A stretch of 46,962 nt of DNA from Lachnospiraceae bacterium (GTDB lineage: Bacteria; Bacillota; Clostridia; Lachnospirales; Lachnospiraceae): contig JAJPXQ010000017.1 in assembly GCA_021205385.1 (NCBI GenBank), forward strand, positions 1 to 46,962, in the 5' to 3' direction. The position numbers and the translations under genes are program-made. The notes beneath the pieces are model-generated. The model saw only the letters and a list, made by a program, of their open reading frames with translations. It ran no database searches and was not told the origin of the DNA. This document shows, piece by piece, positions 33,963-43,536 of the stretch (positions within the stretch are counted from its first letter, which is position 1; each line of letters starts with the position of its first letter).

Positions 33963-35704
33963 GACCGATAGCCTCCCTTTTCCAAAAATTTCACAAGCGC
34001 CCTGTACTGCTGCTCAAACGCCGCAAGCTCCTGGCTGAGGTGGCTGGAACGCGTATTCAGTAAATCCCGCAGCTTTTCCGCCTCCGCCTTGTTTGGGTAC
34101 TCCCAGTTGCCGCTTAAAGTAGCGTCCTGCTTCATCGTATTCCAGAGTTCCTGCCAGATTTCCGTGTGCTGCGCAAACAGCCGCAGCGGCTCACGATACT
34201 CCTCCTCCAGTTTTTCCAGGACGATCCTCGCCTCCGCGTCCTCCCGGATGCAGGAAATATATTCCTGTTTCTTCTGGCTCAGGGATACGCTCATGGTCTC
34301 AATATTATCGCGAAGCTTTTCCAGGGAAGCGGTTTTTTCCGTCAACTCACTTCGAATAACCTTTTCCTCTTTCTCGGCCCTCTCCTCGGCCTCATTCAGC
34401 GCGTCCCGCTCCGCTTTCAAATTGCGACTCTTTGTATCCAGCCTGGCTTCCCGCTCTGACCGCTCGAATCCCCACTGTCGCAACTCCTCTTCCAGCTCCG
34501 CGCGTCTTTGCAGCAGCTGCTGCTCCTGTTCTTCACGCTGCTGCGCAAATTCTTTCTCCTGTGCTATCCGGAGCGTTTCCAGCTTTTCCTCCTGTTCCGT
34601 ACGCCGCGCAGTCATGGACTCCTCCTGCTCCATGCGCCACCGCTCAAGCTCCTCCTCCATCTCCGTGCGCCGCTGCGTCAATTCCTGCTCCTGAGCTTCT
34701 TTCCGCTGCGCCAGCTCCTGCTCCTGCGCTTCCTTCCGCTGTGTCAGCTCCCGCTCCTGCGTCTCCTTTCGCTGCGCCAACTCCTGTTCCTGCGCTTCCT
34801 TCCGCTGTGTCAGTTCCTGTGCCAACGTCTCCCGACACTGCGTCAGCTCCTGCTCCTGTCTCTCGCGCAGTTGCTGTGCCTCAGCCTCTATCCGGGCGCG
34901 CTCCTCTTCAAACGCTTCTGTTGACTCCGCGACAAACTTTTCATGCGCCTCTTTCGCCATCCTCAGCCTTCCGGCGGCTGCAGATGCGGACTCCCGATGC
35001 TCCTCTTCAACCGCGGCAAGCTCCTTTACAGCCGCATGAAGTTCCTCGTCCAGCGCCTGAATGCGTTCCTCTGTCTCCGCTTTCCTTATGCACACCTCTT
35101 CCTGAATGGTCTGTTCTCTCTCCCGAACGGCCGCCAGCGCTTCTTCCGCGGATTCTTTTTCCTGCTCCGCCCTTGCGATCGCTTCTTCTGCTTTCGGCAG
35201 TTCTTCCTCCCGCAGGGAGCGCAGTTGCGCGCGCAGCAGATCCTCCTGCCGGTTCAGCTCTTTCAGCTGATTCAGCGCCTCCTCCTTTTCCAGAGTCACC
35301 CGCTTTACAGCCGCGATCTCATCTTCCTTCCTGCCAAGCTCTCGCTGCTGCGCATCCAGATCCTCCTGCGCCTTCTTAAGACGCGCCAACTCCCCTTCCA
35401 GGGCGTTAATTTCGTCTCTGGCATCCACAAGCTTCTTTTCCGCCTTTTCCCAGCGTGCGGCATAATCCGACGAATTTAAAGTCTCACGATTGCTGTCATA
35501 GAGCCTTCCCACCGTGCGCGCCAGCCAGCACATGGATACAGCCGCCTCATCCTTATCTCCCACCGGCTGCTTCTCCAGGACCGCCCCCGCCTCAGATTTC
35601 ACATCCTCATAAAAATCACGGAACACATCCAGCGCGTCCCGGATCGTCACGCCATCTTTCTGCTCGATTAGCTGTAGCGTATCATATATCCGGTTGAACT
35701 TCAT
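33959..35704 (-). CDS. Long coiled-coil protein with ten-residue repeats
   Basis: This 581-residue protein is almost wholly coiled coil, after a ~90-residue N-terminal domain (MKFNRIYDTLQLIEQKDGVTIRDALDVF). Residues ~270-350 consist of ten-residue repeats (QELTQRKEAQ, QELAQRKETQ) encoded by 30-bp tandem repeats in the DNA. AAGGAGG precedes the ATG at 35704. It likely forms a rod-like filament or spacer. The stop overlaps the next start. Confidence 0.8.
   Translation of the reverse strand: MKFNRIYDTLQLIEQKDGVTIRDALDVFRDFYEDVKSEAGAVLEKQPVGDKDEAAVSMCWLARTVGRLYDSNRETLNSSDYAARWEKAEKKLVDARDEINALEGELARLKKAQEDLDAQQRELGRKEDEIAAVKRVTLEKEEALNQLKELNRQEDLLRAQLRSLREEELPKAEEAIARAEQEKESAEEALAAVREREQTIQEEVCIRKAETEERIQALDEELHAAVKELAAVEEEHRESASAAAGRLRMAKEAHEKFVAESTEAFEEERARIEAEAQQLRERQEQELTQCRETLAQELTQRKEAQEQELAQRKETQERELTQRKEAQEQELAQRKEAQEQELTQRRTEMEEELERWRMEQEESMTARRTEQEEKLETLRIAQEKEFAQQREEQEQQLLQRRAELEEELRQWGFERSEREARLDTKSRNLKAERDALNEAEERAEKEEKVIRSELTEKTASLEKLRDNIETMSVSLSQKKQEYISCIREDAEARIVLEKLEEEYREPLRLFAQHTEIWQELWNTMKQDATLSGNWEYPNKAEAEKLRDLLNTRSSHLSQELAAFEQQYRALVKFLEKGGYRS
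34672..34870 (-). repeat. 30-bp tandem repeats encoding a coiled-coil decapeptide
   Basis: A unit near ctcctgctcctgcgcttcct recurs about six times with substitutions, in phase with the codons of the coiled-coil gene, so the repeat is part of the protein and not a separate array. Confidence 0.7.
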
Positions 35705-35719
35705 CTTGTGTCCTCCTTG

Positions 35720-37414
35720 CTATTTGCTGATAACCTTCTCTACCTTTGCCATCTCAAAGAGCTCGCCAAACCTGGACAGCTCAATCACACGATCGTCTTC
35801 TCCCATTTTTCCTTCAAGCAGGTTGTATTCTCTGATGTGGATGGAAAGTACCTCGGAGGAATCCAGTGAAAACCCGACGACAGCCGTCCTGTATTCGTTA
35901 TTCACAATGTTCTGCAGTCTCTGTTTAAATTCTTCTTTCAGTGGAACCACAATGGCCGTCCGCTCATCATGGCCCATATTGATGACAAAGGAAGAAATCG
36001 CGTTTGAGGCGAAGAAAGTAATAATCATCTGTCCGTCCGCGGAATTGACCGGATAGTAAGCTTTGTTGAATTCAATATCTTCCTTATATCGAAATGCGTA
36101 ATCCAGGCACGGATTTCCATCCATGTCCATCTCAAAAATGCCCACCGAATACGGCGCTGTCTGGCGGATACCGATCTCCCCGGACGCGAGCAGAGCCGTT
36201 CCCAGTGAAATCGCCTTCTCGCAGTCTGCCTTGTTGCGGATAATATTCTGCTGCCGCCGATCCCTGGCTATGAACTTAAACACATCCATCATCTGTTTTT
36301 TTACAAGATAAAAATTGCCAAATCCGCCGACAAGAGCAATTTTGAAATTGTCCTGTGTCCGATCCATATAATCAATCCCGTGTTTTTCCATAAACCCGGT
36401 CATCTCTTTCAGCTTTTCCTCAAACACGTCCCGGATCACCTGATTGTATACTTCCACCAGCAGGGCGTAGGTGATCTCCACATACTCTCCCTTATAGCTT
36501 ACACTCGTAAACTCCTCGTCCAGCTCGTCCAAGTCATCGATCCCACAGTCCGAGAACATATCGCTGATGGCATCGGTCCGATCCTTCAGCTCCTCCTCCA
36601 GGTCATTTACGGCTTTATAAAACTTCCCGTCCGTGACCAGCTCCTCGTCCTCCCCAAGAAGACCCGCACGGCGGATCGCTTCCTCCATCACGCTTTCCAT
36701 ATATACGATGCCGGCCTTGCCAATGTGACGGTCTGTATTCTCACCCGCTCCGTTGCTCTCGATCACCTTGATGCGCATGAATCTATGAGCGCCGTCTTCC
36801 CCATCGGCAATGACTGTGGTCAGGCTGATGTCCAGCGTTCCGCCGCCATAGTCAATCAGCAGAATATTTCCTTCAAACGCCCTGCCGGTCAGGACATTGA
36901 AGTTGTAGGCAAAAAAAGCGCTCGCGGCCGCCGGCTCACTGACTACCTGTACTGTCTTTATGGCAGGTATTTCCGCGCAGATATCCCGCAGGATACTTCG
37001 ACCCGCGATGGTTTTGACTTCTTTGAACCAGATCTCCGGGGCTCCGATCACGACCTTATCAATTTTTTCTTCCCCGAAGCTCTCCAGAACCCGATCTGCC
37101 AAGTCATTCAGAAACGCCTTTGTCACCTCGACGGGCGTATATTGATCCGTAAAGCCGCGTTTGCTCAGAATCTCCGGGTCAGTCTCCGCCAGCAGCATTT
37201 TAAACGCCTTGAACATTATCACTCCCGGCTTGCCGGTTCCCGACTTTGCTGCACGGCCAAATATCAGTCCTTTCCCATGCGGACGGCTTGCCACAACAGT
37301 GGGAATATAAGGGGAATCCTGGCTCAGAATCACCGCCTCCAGAATCCGGCTGTCCTCCCGGAACACAGAAACCGTTGTATAGGTACTGCCAAAGTCTATT
37401 CCACAAGTAAACAT
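35720..37414 (-). CDS. Hsp70/DnaK-like actin-fold ATPase
   Basis: This 564-residue protein has an Hsp70-type nucleotide-binding domain: phosphate-1 GIDFGSTYTTVSV at residues 5-17, phosphate-2 LLIDYGGGTLDIS near 186-198, adenosine motif ALVGGFGNFYLV near 357-370. An unusual acidic helical insert (DDLDELDEEFTSVS) lies in the middle. The ~130 C-terminal residues do not look like the DnaK peptide-binding domain, so it is probably an Hsp70-like regulator rather than a general chaperone. GGGAGGAG precedes the ATG at 37414, which overlaps the previous gene by 19 bases, indicating coupling. Confidence 0.85.
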   Translation of the reverse strand: MFTCGIDFGSTYTTVSVFREDSRILEAVILSQDSPYIPTVVASRPHGKGLIFGRAAKSGTGKPGVIMFKAFKMLLAETDPEILSKRGFTDQYTPVEVTKAFLNDLADRVLESFGEEKIDKVVIGAPEIWFKEVKTIAGRSILRDICAEIPAIKTVQVVSEPAAASAFFAYNFNVLTGRAFEGNILLIDYGGGTLDISLTTVIADGEDGAHRFMRIKVIESNGAGENTDRHIGKAGIVYMESVMEEAIRRAGLLGEDEELVTDGKFYKAVNDLEEELKDRTDAISDMFSDCGIDDLDELDEEFTSVSYKGEYVEITYALLVEVYNQVIRDVFEEKLKEMTGFMEKHGIDYMDRTQDNFKIALVGGFGNFYLVKKQMMDVFKFIARDRRQQNIIRNKADCEKAISLGTALLASGEIGIRQTAPYSVGIFEMDMDGNPCLDYAFRYKEDIEFNKAYYPVNSADGQMIITFFASNAISSFVINMGHDERTAIVVPLKEEFKQRLQNIVNNEYRTAVVGFSLDSSEVLSIHIREYNLLEGKMGEDDRVIELSRFGELFEMAKVEKVISK

Positions 37415-39342
37415 TCTTCGTCTCCTCCCGACAAATTCTCACTGATCTCCCGATCCAGCTCTTCCATAATCCGCGCAAACTCGACATCCACCTTTGCGCT
37501 CTCCATTTCTTTGGACACCATCCGGCTGCCTTCCTCCTGGATGAGCTGGTTCGTCTCATTCTGATCGTTCAGCCTGCGCATCAGTCTGGCCTCCTCCGCC
37601 GCCTGACGCTGCAAATCCGCCGACACGCCATCCAACGTACCTTCAATATTAAGGTCGGGCTCAGACAGGCCGTCAATCGTCATCTCAATCTGGGATATGC
37701 TGGTATAATACATATTTATTTTATTTTTTTTATTTGCAATAATCCGTCCTAAATTCCTGCGCTCCTGATCCAGGCGCACCAGCTTAGCCTTATCCGTATT
37801 CAGCATCAGGACCTCCGGGGAGATGCCGTCCGAACTGCTACCGGCAAGCAGCCGCTCTACTTCCTTCCGGTAGCCGATATTTTCCGTTTCCTTTTTCCGG
37901 ATCTCCATCCTGAGACGATCAAACTGAGCCTCACACTCATTCAGGCGCTCCTCATGCGATCGAACCTCGTTCTCCATCCGGGCGATTTCGAAGGCGAGCT
38001 CTGCCGTATTTTTATAATAACCGGTCTTTTTCAAATATACCGACGATCTGCGGTAACGCTCACTACTACAGACACTGTATTTTATGACGGTCAGCACCCG
38101 ATCTACCACATTTGCCCCAAAGCAGCCGGCCTTCTGCAGCTCCGTCAGCAAATCCACACCATAATCCAGCTCCGTCCCCTCGGCGGGGTCAGCCGCGTCG
38201 CTGTAAGGACTTCTCAGCACCTTCTCGATCTCTTCTTCTTTGCACAGGATCTGACGGATCCGAACGGGGCTTCCGCCGGAAATTCTCTGCCGTCCCATCA
38301 CCCCGTGCAGGCGCTGCAGGCCGGTGGAGTGCAGAAGCATCGGATCCCAGAAGCGGCAGAACGTATACTGTCTGCCTAAAATCGAGTATAACGCTTCCGT
38401 GCTCTTCTGATTCACACGAAGTTCCGCAATCTCCGCATCCATCCGCTCCCAGGCGCGCGCACTGCGCAGCTGCACGGCGACAGGAGACAGCTGTCTGGAC
38501 TCGCTGTCAGCAAAAAGCCCGGCATGGCTGCGGGCAAATTCTTCACTGTGATACCATGCGTAGATCAGAGCGGCGTAGTCCCCAAGCCGCGCCATGCGAT
38601 CCGACATGATTCCATCAATCAGCATCAGATAGCGCAGCATCCGCCGAATATCCCGCATGGACATCTGCCCCCAGACATTATACCTCTCGCCGAGCGCGGT
38701 TCTCATTTCTTCATATAATAAGGTGCGTCTGTCTTTTTGTAAGATCTGCTGAAGTTGTGGAAAAAGCTTTGAATTGAAAACGCCGTCCCGATTTGTCAGG
38801 CATCTGACACTTTTTTCAGCATCCAGAGATGCGGTCAGAAGGATCATATTGCTCCCGCACATGGCGGAAAACACACGAAAAAGAGATTCCTGCATGGCAG
38901 GCTCCCGGTACATCTGTGAAAAAGTCTCAATCGAAAATACGACAGCGCAGCGTCTGTCCGGATTGCCCAGCAGCTGGCACAGTCTTTCATTCATATCATT
39001 CAGATTTCCATGGCGGATCGTATAGACCTCCGATCCATGGAGCTTTTCCCGTTCAACGGGAAGTTCTGTCCTCAGCCACGGCAAAATCGAATTCCCGCCC
39101 GACCGCGGATAGGCGTCAGCAGAAAAACGGTCGCCGGTGCGCACCAGATATCCCCTGTTTAAATCCTGCACAAAATAAACACCCCGGTACCCCGCGCGTT
39201 TTAAGCTGTACTCTATGTACGGATACAGCCCCAGGCACACCAGACTGTCAAGATAATAATGATCTTCATTCGCGAACAGAAAATGAACAGAACCGTCCGA
39301 AGCTCTGAATCGCTTCCCGGCATCCTCCATGGTATTTTCCAT
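37396..39342 (-). CDS. Coiled-coil protein with degenerate ATPase-like N-terminus
   Basis: This 648-residue protein is the first of the minus arm. Residues ~10-290 show an alpha/beta pattern with strands such as RCAVVFSIETF and NMILLTASL that look like the Walker B and sensor strands of an AAA-like fold, but no P-loop is present, so this is tentative. Residues ~430-630 are coiled coil (ARMENEVRSHEERLNECEAQF, LGRIIANKKNKINMYYTSIS), and the end is acidic. A GGAGG box lies 10 bases before the ATG at 39342. It overlaps the Hsp70-like gene. It may be a structural partner of that ATPase. Confidence 0.75.
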   Translation of the reverse strand: MENTMEDAGKRFRASDGSVHFLFANEDHYYLDSLVCLGLYPYIEYSLKRAGYRGVYFVQDLNRGYLVRTGDRFSADAYPRSGGNSILPWLRTELPVEREKLHGSEVYTIRHGNLNDMNERLCQLLGNPDRRCAVVFSIETFSQMYREPAMQESLFRVFSAMCGSNMILLTASLDAEKSVRCLTNRDGVFNSKLFPQLQQILQKDRRTLLYEEMRTALGERYNVWGQMSMRDIRRMLRYLMLIDGIMSDRMARLGDYAALIYAWYHSEEFARSHAGLFADSESRQLSPVAVQLRSARAWERMDAEIAELRVNQKSTEALYSILGRQYTFCRFWDPMLLHSTGLQRLHGVMGRQRISGGSPVRIRQILCKEEEIEKVLRSPYSDAADPAEGTELDYGVDLLTELQKAGCFGANVVDRVLTVIKYSVCSSERYRRSSVYLKKTGYYKNTAELAFEIARMENEVRSHEERLNECEAQFDRLRMEIRKKETENIGYRKEVERLLAGSSSDGISPEVLMLNTDKAKLVRLDQERRNLGRIIANKKNKINMYYTSISQIEMTIDGLSEPDLNIEGTLDGVSADLQRQAAEEARLMRRLNDQNETNQLIQEEGSRMVSKEMESAKVDVEFARIMEELDREISENLSGGDEECLLVE

Positions 39343-39388
39343 AACTCACATTCCTCCTGCTGACAGGACTTGCTGCTGTAAATTCCTG

Positions 39389-39421
39389 TGCCTGAAGCGC
39401 TACCCCATTGTGTCTCAGGCA
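39389..39421 (-). promoter_or_regulatory. Stem-loop in the predicted leader of the minus arm
   Basis: TGCCTGA (39389-39395) and TCAGGCA (39415-39421) form a 7-bp stem with a 19-base loop. It lies between the predicted minus-strand promoter and the first gene, so it would be in the 5' leader. It could be an operator, a mRNA stabiliser or chance; no riboswitch family is recognised. Confidence 0.35.
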
Positions 39422-39440
39422 TCTTTATCTTTTTCCTGTA

Positions 39441-39469
39441 AGTATAACAACGATGCTGTTTTTTTGCAA
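39441..39469 (-). promoter_or_regulatory. Predicted promoter of the minus arm
   Basis: On the minus strand TTGCAA (39464-39469) and TATACT (39441-39446) are separated by 17 bases, matching the sigma-A consensus at 4/6 and 5/6. The start would be about 90 bases before the first minus-strand gene. Confidence 0.6.
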
Positions 39470-39593
39470 TATTTTTATCTTTTTTTCGATTATTTCAAAC
39501 AGCGTTTATAAATCATTGGCGCATAGATATGCTTCTTTTAGCCGGCAAATAAAAAATGTGTCGAAAAAATCCAATTTTAGCTGCAATAAAAGA

Positions 39594-39622
39594 TTGCAAA
39601 AATGTTTCGTCATTGCTATATT
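39594..39622 (+). promoter_or_regulatory. Predicted promoter of the plus arm
   Basis: TTGCAA (39594-39599) and TATATT (39617-39622) are separated by 17 bases, matching the sigma-A consensus at 4/6 and 5/6. Its -35 hexamer and spacer length are the same as those of the divergent minus promoter. It lies about 50 bases before the first dynamin gene. The remaining intergenic DNA is AT-rich with T-tracts (39458-39490) and has no gene. Confidence 0.65.
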
Positions 39623-39671
39623 TAGATGAGATATAAGACAGGATAAACTTCCTTTTACGGAGGATGGCATA

Positions 39672-41483
39672 ATGGATGTAAACTATATCAAAATCGAGAA
39701 CCGGCTGTTGGAGTATATCGTACAGCTCCGTATGCTGAATCTGGCGCTCGGTTATCCTGAAGAAATCTCGCAGCAGCTGGACGAATGCAAGAAGCTCGTG
39801 GAGAGCAGACAGTACAATGTCGCCGTCATGGGCGAATTCAAGCGGGGCAAAAGCGCCCTGATCAACGCGCTCTTAGGCAGCCGCATTTTGCCGGAATCTG
39901 TAGTTCCGGCCACCGCGACGGTCAACCGCGTCACCTACGGAAACAGCCCGGAGTCCAAAGCGGTCGTCTCTTTTAAAGACGGCACTTCAAAGAATATCCC
40001 GATCGGATCTCTCGCGGATTATGTGACAAAGCTGACAGACAAAAGCGGCGCGATGGCAGAGAAAATCCGCGAGGTGATCGTATACTCCCCCGCCGTAATC
40101 TGCCAGAACCATGTGGACATCATTGACACTCCCGGTCTGGACGACGAGCCGCGGATGACGCAGATCACAATTGAAATGATTCAGTATGTCGACGCCGTCA
40201 TTATCCCGATACACGCCAAATTTCCGGTGGACGAAACGGAGCGGAATTTCATCTGCCAGATCATTGAGGACGGCCGCATCCAAAATCTGATCTTTGTCGT
40301 CACTTTCATGGATCAGATTGAAGAGGACGATGATGACGATGAGGACGATGCTTATGATTACGATACTTTCATAGAGAGGATAAAGACACGCCTGCAGGAG
40401 GATGTCCTCAATGAGCTTACAGAGCGAGGCTGTGAGAACGAGGTCCTCAGCCGCGCGCAGACAATGCTCCGTGATCTGGACCTGGTCGGCATTTCCTCAA
40501 AGCTGGCGCTGGAGGCTTTCATCACGAATAACCAGAAAAAGCTGAAGCGCAGCCGCTTTGAGGAATTCAAAAGCAGCCTGCTACGCGCGATCACATCCAG
40601 TCAGCTGGAGCATTCCGTACGGACCGCCGTGGAAACCATTGACGAGGTGGTGGAACGCTTTCACAATCTGGATCTGGACTTCCGTTCGCAGACCGACCTG
40701 CGGCTTTCCCAGAGCCAGCGGGCCATTGAAATCATCGACTTTTACGGAAATACTGACGCGCGGAAGACGCTGGAAAAATATTTTGTCCAGACGCATTCCA
40801 CGCTCGACTTCCTCACGGCAGAGTTTATCGGCGCAAAAGAATATTTTCTGAGCATATTTATCCGAAATCTTTCTCAGATCCAGCAGGCATCCAGGCGCAC
40901 GGTCTCCGCCGCGCTCAAAAGCGGTGTTGAGGAGACCAATACCGCGCTCACCACCCGTTATGAGCGCCTGAAGAGCCAGATGTTCCAGGCCTGGCAGGAT
41001 CAGATGTCAAATATGGAATACTATGAAGCTGCGCTGCGCGATTCTCTTGGTCTCCTGGACTTCGCTCCGGAAATCGAATTTTCCAGGACCGCCGATACCA
41101 TTATGCAGCAGACCCACGCGCAGCTGCACAGCGGACAGCCTGACCGCGACTGGCTGGCCCCGGTTCTGAAGCTGTGGAACCTAGCCTCACGCAAAAACCT
41201 GATCGAACTGGTCGAAAAGCGCCTGGACGCCCTTTTTGCGGACATTACCGGGACACTGGAAGCACAGCACGCCGCCATCCGCCTTCTCTGGATGAATCAG
41301 TACGGCGAATACTGCGCGAAGCTGACCAGTGAGATAAAGACAGCCGCCCAAAAGCAATCGGACAGCGCGAATCAGCAACAGAACATCTATAAACAGAATT
41401 ACGATAAATTTTTCGGGGAAGCCGACAGGCTGAGAACGGAAAGCCGTCGGCTCTGGGAGGAATTCCAGTCGTCGAAAGAGTAA
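39672..41483 (+). CDS. Dynamin-like GTPase 1
   Basis: This 603-residue protein has the dynamin/GTPase signature: G1 GEFKRGKSALINALLG (54-69), G2 Thr in PATATVNRV, G3 DIIDTPGLDD and a G4-like VTFMDQIE. An acidic insert (EEDDDDDEDDAYDYD) follows G4. The C-terminal ~300 residues are helical stalk-like, with no strong membrane segment. GGAGG lies 8 bases before the ATG at 39672. It is followed 10 bases later by a second dynamin. Bacterial dynamins often work as pairs of unequal subunits that tether or fuse membranes; this copy would be the soluble partner. Confidence 0.9.
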   Translation: MDVNYIKIENRLLEYIVQLRMLNLALGYPEEISQQLDECKKLVESRQYNVAVMGEFKRGKSALINALLGSRILPESVVPATATVNRVTYGNSPESKAVVSFKDGTSKNIPIGSLADYVTKLTDKSGAMAEKIREVIVYSPAVICQNHVDIIDTPGLDDEPRMTQITIEMIQYVDAVIIPIHAKFPVDETERNFICQIIEDGRIQNLIFVVTFMDQIEEDDDDDEDDAYDYDTFIERIKTRLQEDVLNELTERGCENEVLSRAQTMLRDLDLVGISSKLALEAFITNNQKKLKRSRFEEFKSSLLRAITSSQLEHSVRTAVETIDEVVERFHNLDLDFRSQTDLRLSQSQRAIEIIDFYGNTDARKTLEKYFVQTHSTLDFLTAEFIGAKEYFLSIFIRNLSQIQQASRRTVSAALKSGVEETNTALTTRYERLKSQMFQAWQDQMSNMEYYEAALRDSLGLLDFAPEIEFSRTADTIMQQTHAQLHSGQPDRDWLAPVLKLWNLASRKNLIELVEKRLDALFADITGTLEAQHAAIRLLWMNQYGEYCAKLTSEIKTAAQKQSDSANQQQNIYKQNYDKFFGEADRLRTESRRLWEEFQSSKE

Positions 41484-41493
41484 AGGAGGCACT

Positions 41494-43536
41494 ATGTCAT
41501 TCGATTCCTACAAAGAAACTGTCATCCAGCTCTCGGAGGATCTGGAATCCATTCTCTCCTACTGTTCGGAAATGAACCTGAGAGGCAGCGCCGACGCGGT
41601 AGAGTCTGCTGTAAATCGGTTAAAGAAAAATGAGTTCAACGTTGCGGTCGTCGGCGAATTCAACCGCGGAAAAAGCACGCTTTTAAACGCTCTTCTCGGG
41701 AAAAAAATCCTCCCAGAGGGAAAGATGCCAACCACGGCTGCCGTGAATAAGGTTGTCTACGGCGAAACGCCCTTTGTCAATATCCAGTACCGCGACGGCT
41801 CCTCCGAGACCATCGACGTTGACCAGCTGAAAAAATACGTTACAAAGCTCACAAAAGACGGCGAAGTAAAGGCCCGGACCATCCAGGAGGCAATCATCCA
41901 CTATCCTCTGGATTTCTGCAAAAATGGCGTGACCCTGATCGACACTCCGGGCTTAAGCGACAGCCGGGCCATGACGGAGATCACAGAATCCATTCTCCCA
42001 CAGAGCGACGCAGCCATCATGGTAATGTTTGGCGGCTCCCCGGTCTCCGAATCCGAGCGACGCTTTCTTGAAGAAAACCTCTGCTCCGGCGACATCGGGC
42101 GCGTGCTGTTTGTCATGACCGGCATTGACCTCTATGACGAGGAGGATCAGCAGCGGATTCTGGATTCCTCCAAAAAGCGCATCCAGGAATATGTTCTTGA
42201 TAAAGCGGAACAGCTCTACGGGAAAGACAGCGAGATTTACGAATCCTACAGCCGCACGCTCGGGAAGATCCGGATCTACGGTCTCTCCGCAAAGCGCGCG
42301 GTAAAAGCCAAGGAGCGCGATGACGCGGAGCTTCTGGAGGAGAGCCAGTTTCCCGTATTTGAAAATGCGCTGGAACAGTTTCTGACAGAAGACCGCGGCG
42401 CGATCACCTTAAGCGTACCGGTAAACCGCATCCGCTCCGCCGCGCTGGAACTCTATAAAGCCGTCCAGCTGCGGGAACAGTCCTTATTCATGCAGGCGGA
42501 CAAATTTAACCGAAACTATCAGGAGGCCATACAGAAAATGCAGGATCTGCGCGCGCAGCGTGCGGACGAGCTCGCCAAAATCGACGCAGCCGCTGCCGCA
42601 CTGCACAGAAATCTGGAGCCTGAGATAGCCACTTACTGGAACGAGCTCGAAGACGCCGCATACCGCGCGATCGATCTGTACCCGATCACGGAGACAAAAC
42701 AGCTGAAACAGGCGCGAACCTCCGAGCAAATCCTCGAGGCCGTCAAACAGGCAATGGAAACCACAGCCAGGAATAAAATGGAACGGATCCGCCATCAGAT
42801 CGAGCAGGCGCTCGCAAAAGAGGCGGATCGCCTCGGCGCGTTCGAGGAGGCATTCTACGGCACCATGAACGAGATCCAGAACCTCTTTATCCCCGCCGGA
42901 GCGGAAAAGGAAAAAGCCGCAAACATCGCCCTGGGCGTTATCGGAAATTATTTTACCTTTGGGTTGGGGAGCGTATACGACGGCTACCAGAAAGCCGGGT
43001 GGAAAGGCGCTCTGATCGGCGGCGGTACGGGAACCGCAGTGACTTTCGCCTCATCCGCCGGGATCGGCTTCCTGATCGGGCTGCTCTCCCTGCCGACCAC
43101 CTACCCTGTGCTCATCGCCGCAGGCTGTGTCTCCGCTTTCATCGGCCTGATCACAGGGCGCTCCGTACTTGACCGCCTGACAGGCAAGGATTCGATTCTG
43201 GACTATAAGAATGCCTACAAGGACGCGCTGAAATCGGAGTTCACTGCCATGCGCGCAGACCAGAATATTTCCGGACAGATTCTGGAACAGGTCGACAAAG
43301 CTTTCGCTTCTCTGAAAAGCAGCGTCAACGAAGAGAGCGAGCGCTACCTGAATGACACCCAGACCCAGCTGGGAAACCTGAAACTGAAGGTAGAGGACAA
43401 CAGCTCCGAGACCGAAGAAGAGCGAAGGCTGCTGGACGATATGCTGGAGCATATCAACATCATCTGTGAGCGCGCAAACGTGCTGGATGAAAAAATAGCC
43501 AGAATTATGAATTCACAGGAGGGACTTCCGTTATGA
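41494..43536 (+). CDS. Dynamin-like GTPase 2 with membrane paddle
   Basis: This 680-residue protein has G1 GEFNRGKSTLLNALLG (54-69), G2 Thr (PTTAAVNKV), G3 LIDTPGLSD and G4 MTGID. A long helical stalk follows, interrupted by a hydrophobic segment (GGGTGTAVTFASSAGIGFL, then LIAAGCVSAFIGLITG), like the membrane paddle of bacterial dynamin-like proteins. AAAGGAGG lies 4 bases before the ATG at 41494. Its stop overlaps the next start (ATGA). Together with GTPase 1 it probably forms a membrane-remodelling pair. Confidence 0.9.
   Translation: MSFDSYKETVIQLSEDLESILSYCSEMNLRGSADAVESAVNRLKKNEFNVAVVGEFNRGKSTLLNALLGKKILPEGKMPTTAAVNKVVYGETPFVNIQYRDGSSETIDVDQLKKYVTKLTKDGEVKARTIQEAIIHYPLDFCKNGVTLIDTPGLSDSRAMTEITESILPQSDAAIMVMFGGSPVSESERRFLEENLCSGDIGRVLFVMTGIDLYDEEDQQRILDSSKKRIQEYVLDKAEQLYGKDSEIYESYSRTLGKIRIYGLSAKRAVKAKERDDAELLEESQFPVFENALEQFLTEDRGAITLSVPVNRIRSAALELYKAVQLREQSLFMQADKFNRNYQEAIQKMQDLRAQRADELAKIDAAAAALHRNLEPEIATYWNELEDAAYRAIDLYPITETKQLKQARTSEQILEAVKQAMETTARNKMERIRHQIEQALAKEADRLGAFEEAFYGTMNEIQNLFIPAGAEKEKAANIALGVIGNYFTFGLGSVYDGYQKAGWKGALIGGGTGTAVTFASSAGIGFLIGLLSLPTTYPVLIAAGCVSAFIGLITGRSVLDRLTGKDSILDYKNAYKDALKSEFTAMRADQNISGQILEQVDKAFASLKSSVNEESERYLNDTQTQLGNLKLKVEDNSSETEEERRLLDDMLEHINIICERANVLDEKIARIMNSQEGLPL

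Noticed and set aside
34672-34870. Regular 30-bp repeats that could suggest a CRISPR array
   Set aside because: The repeats are contiguous without unique spacers and run in phase with a coiled-coil reading frame.
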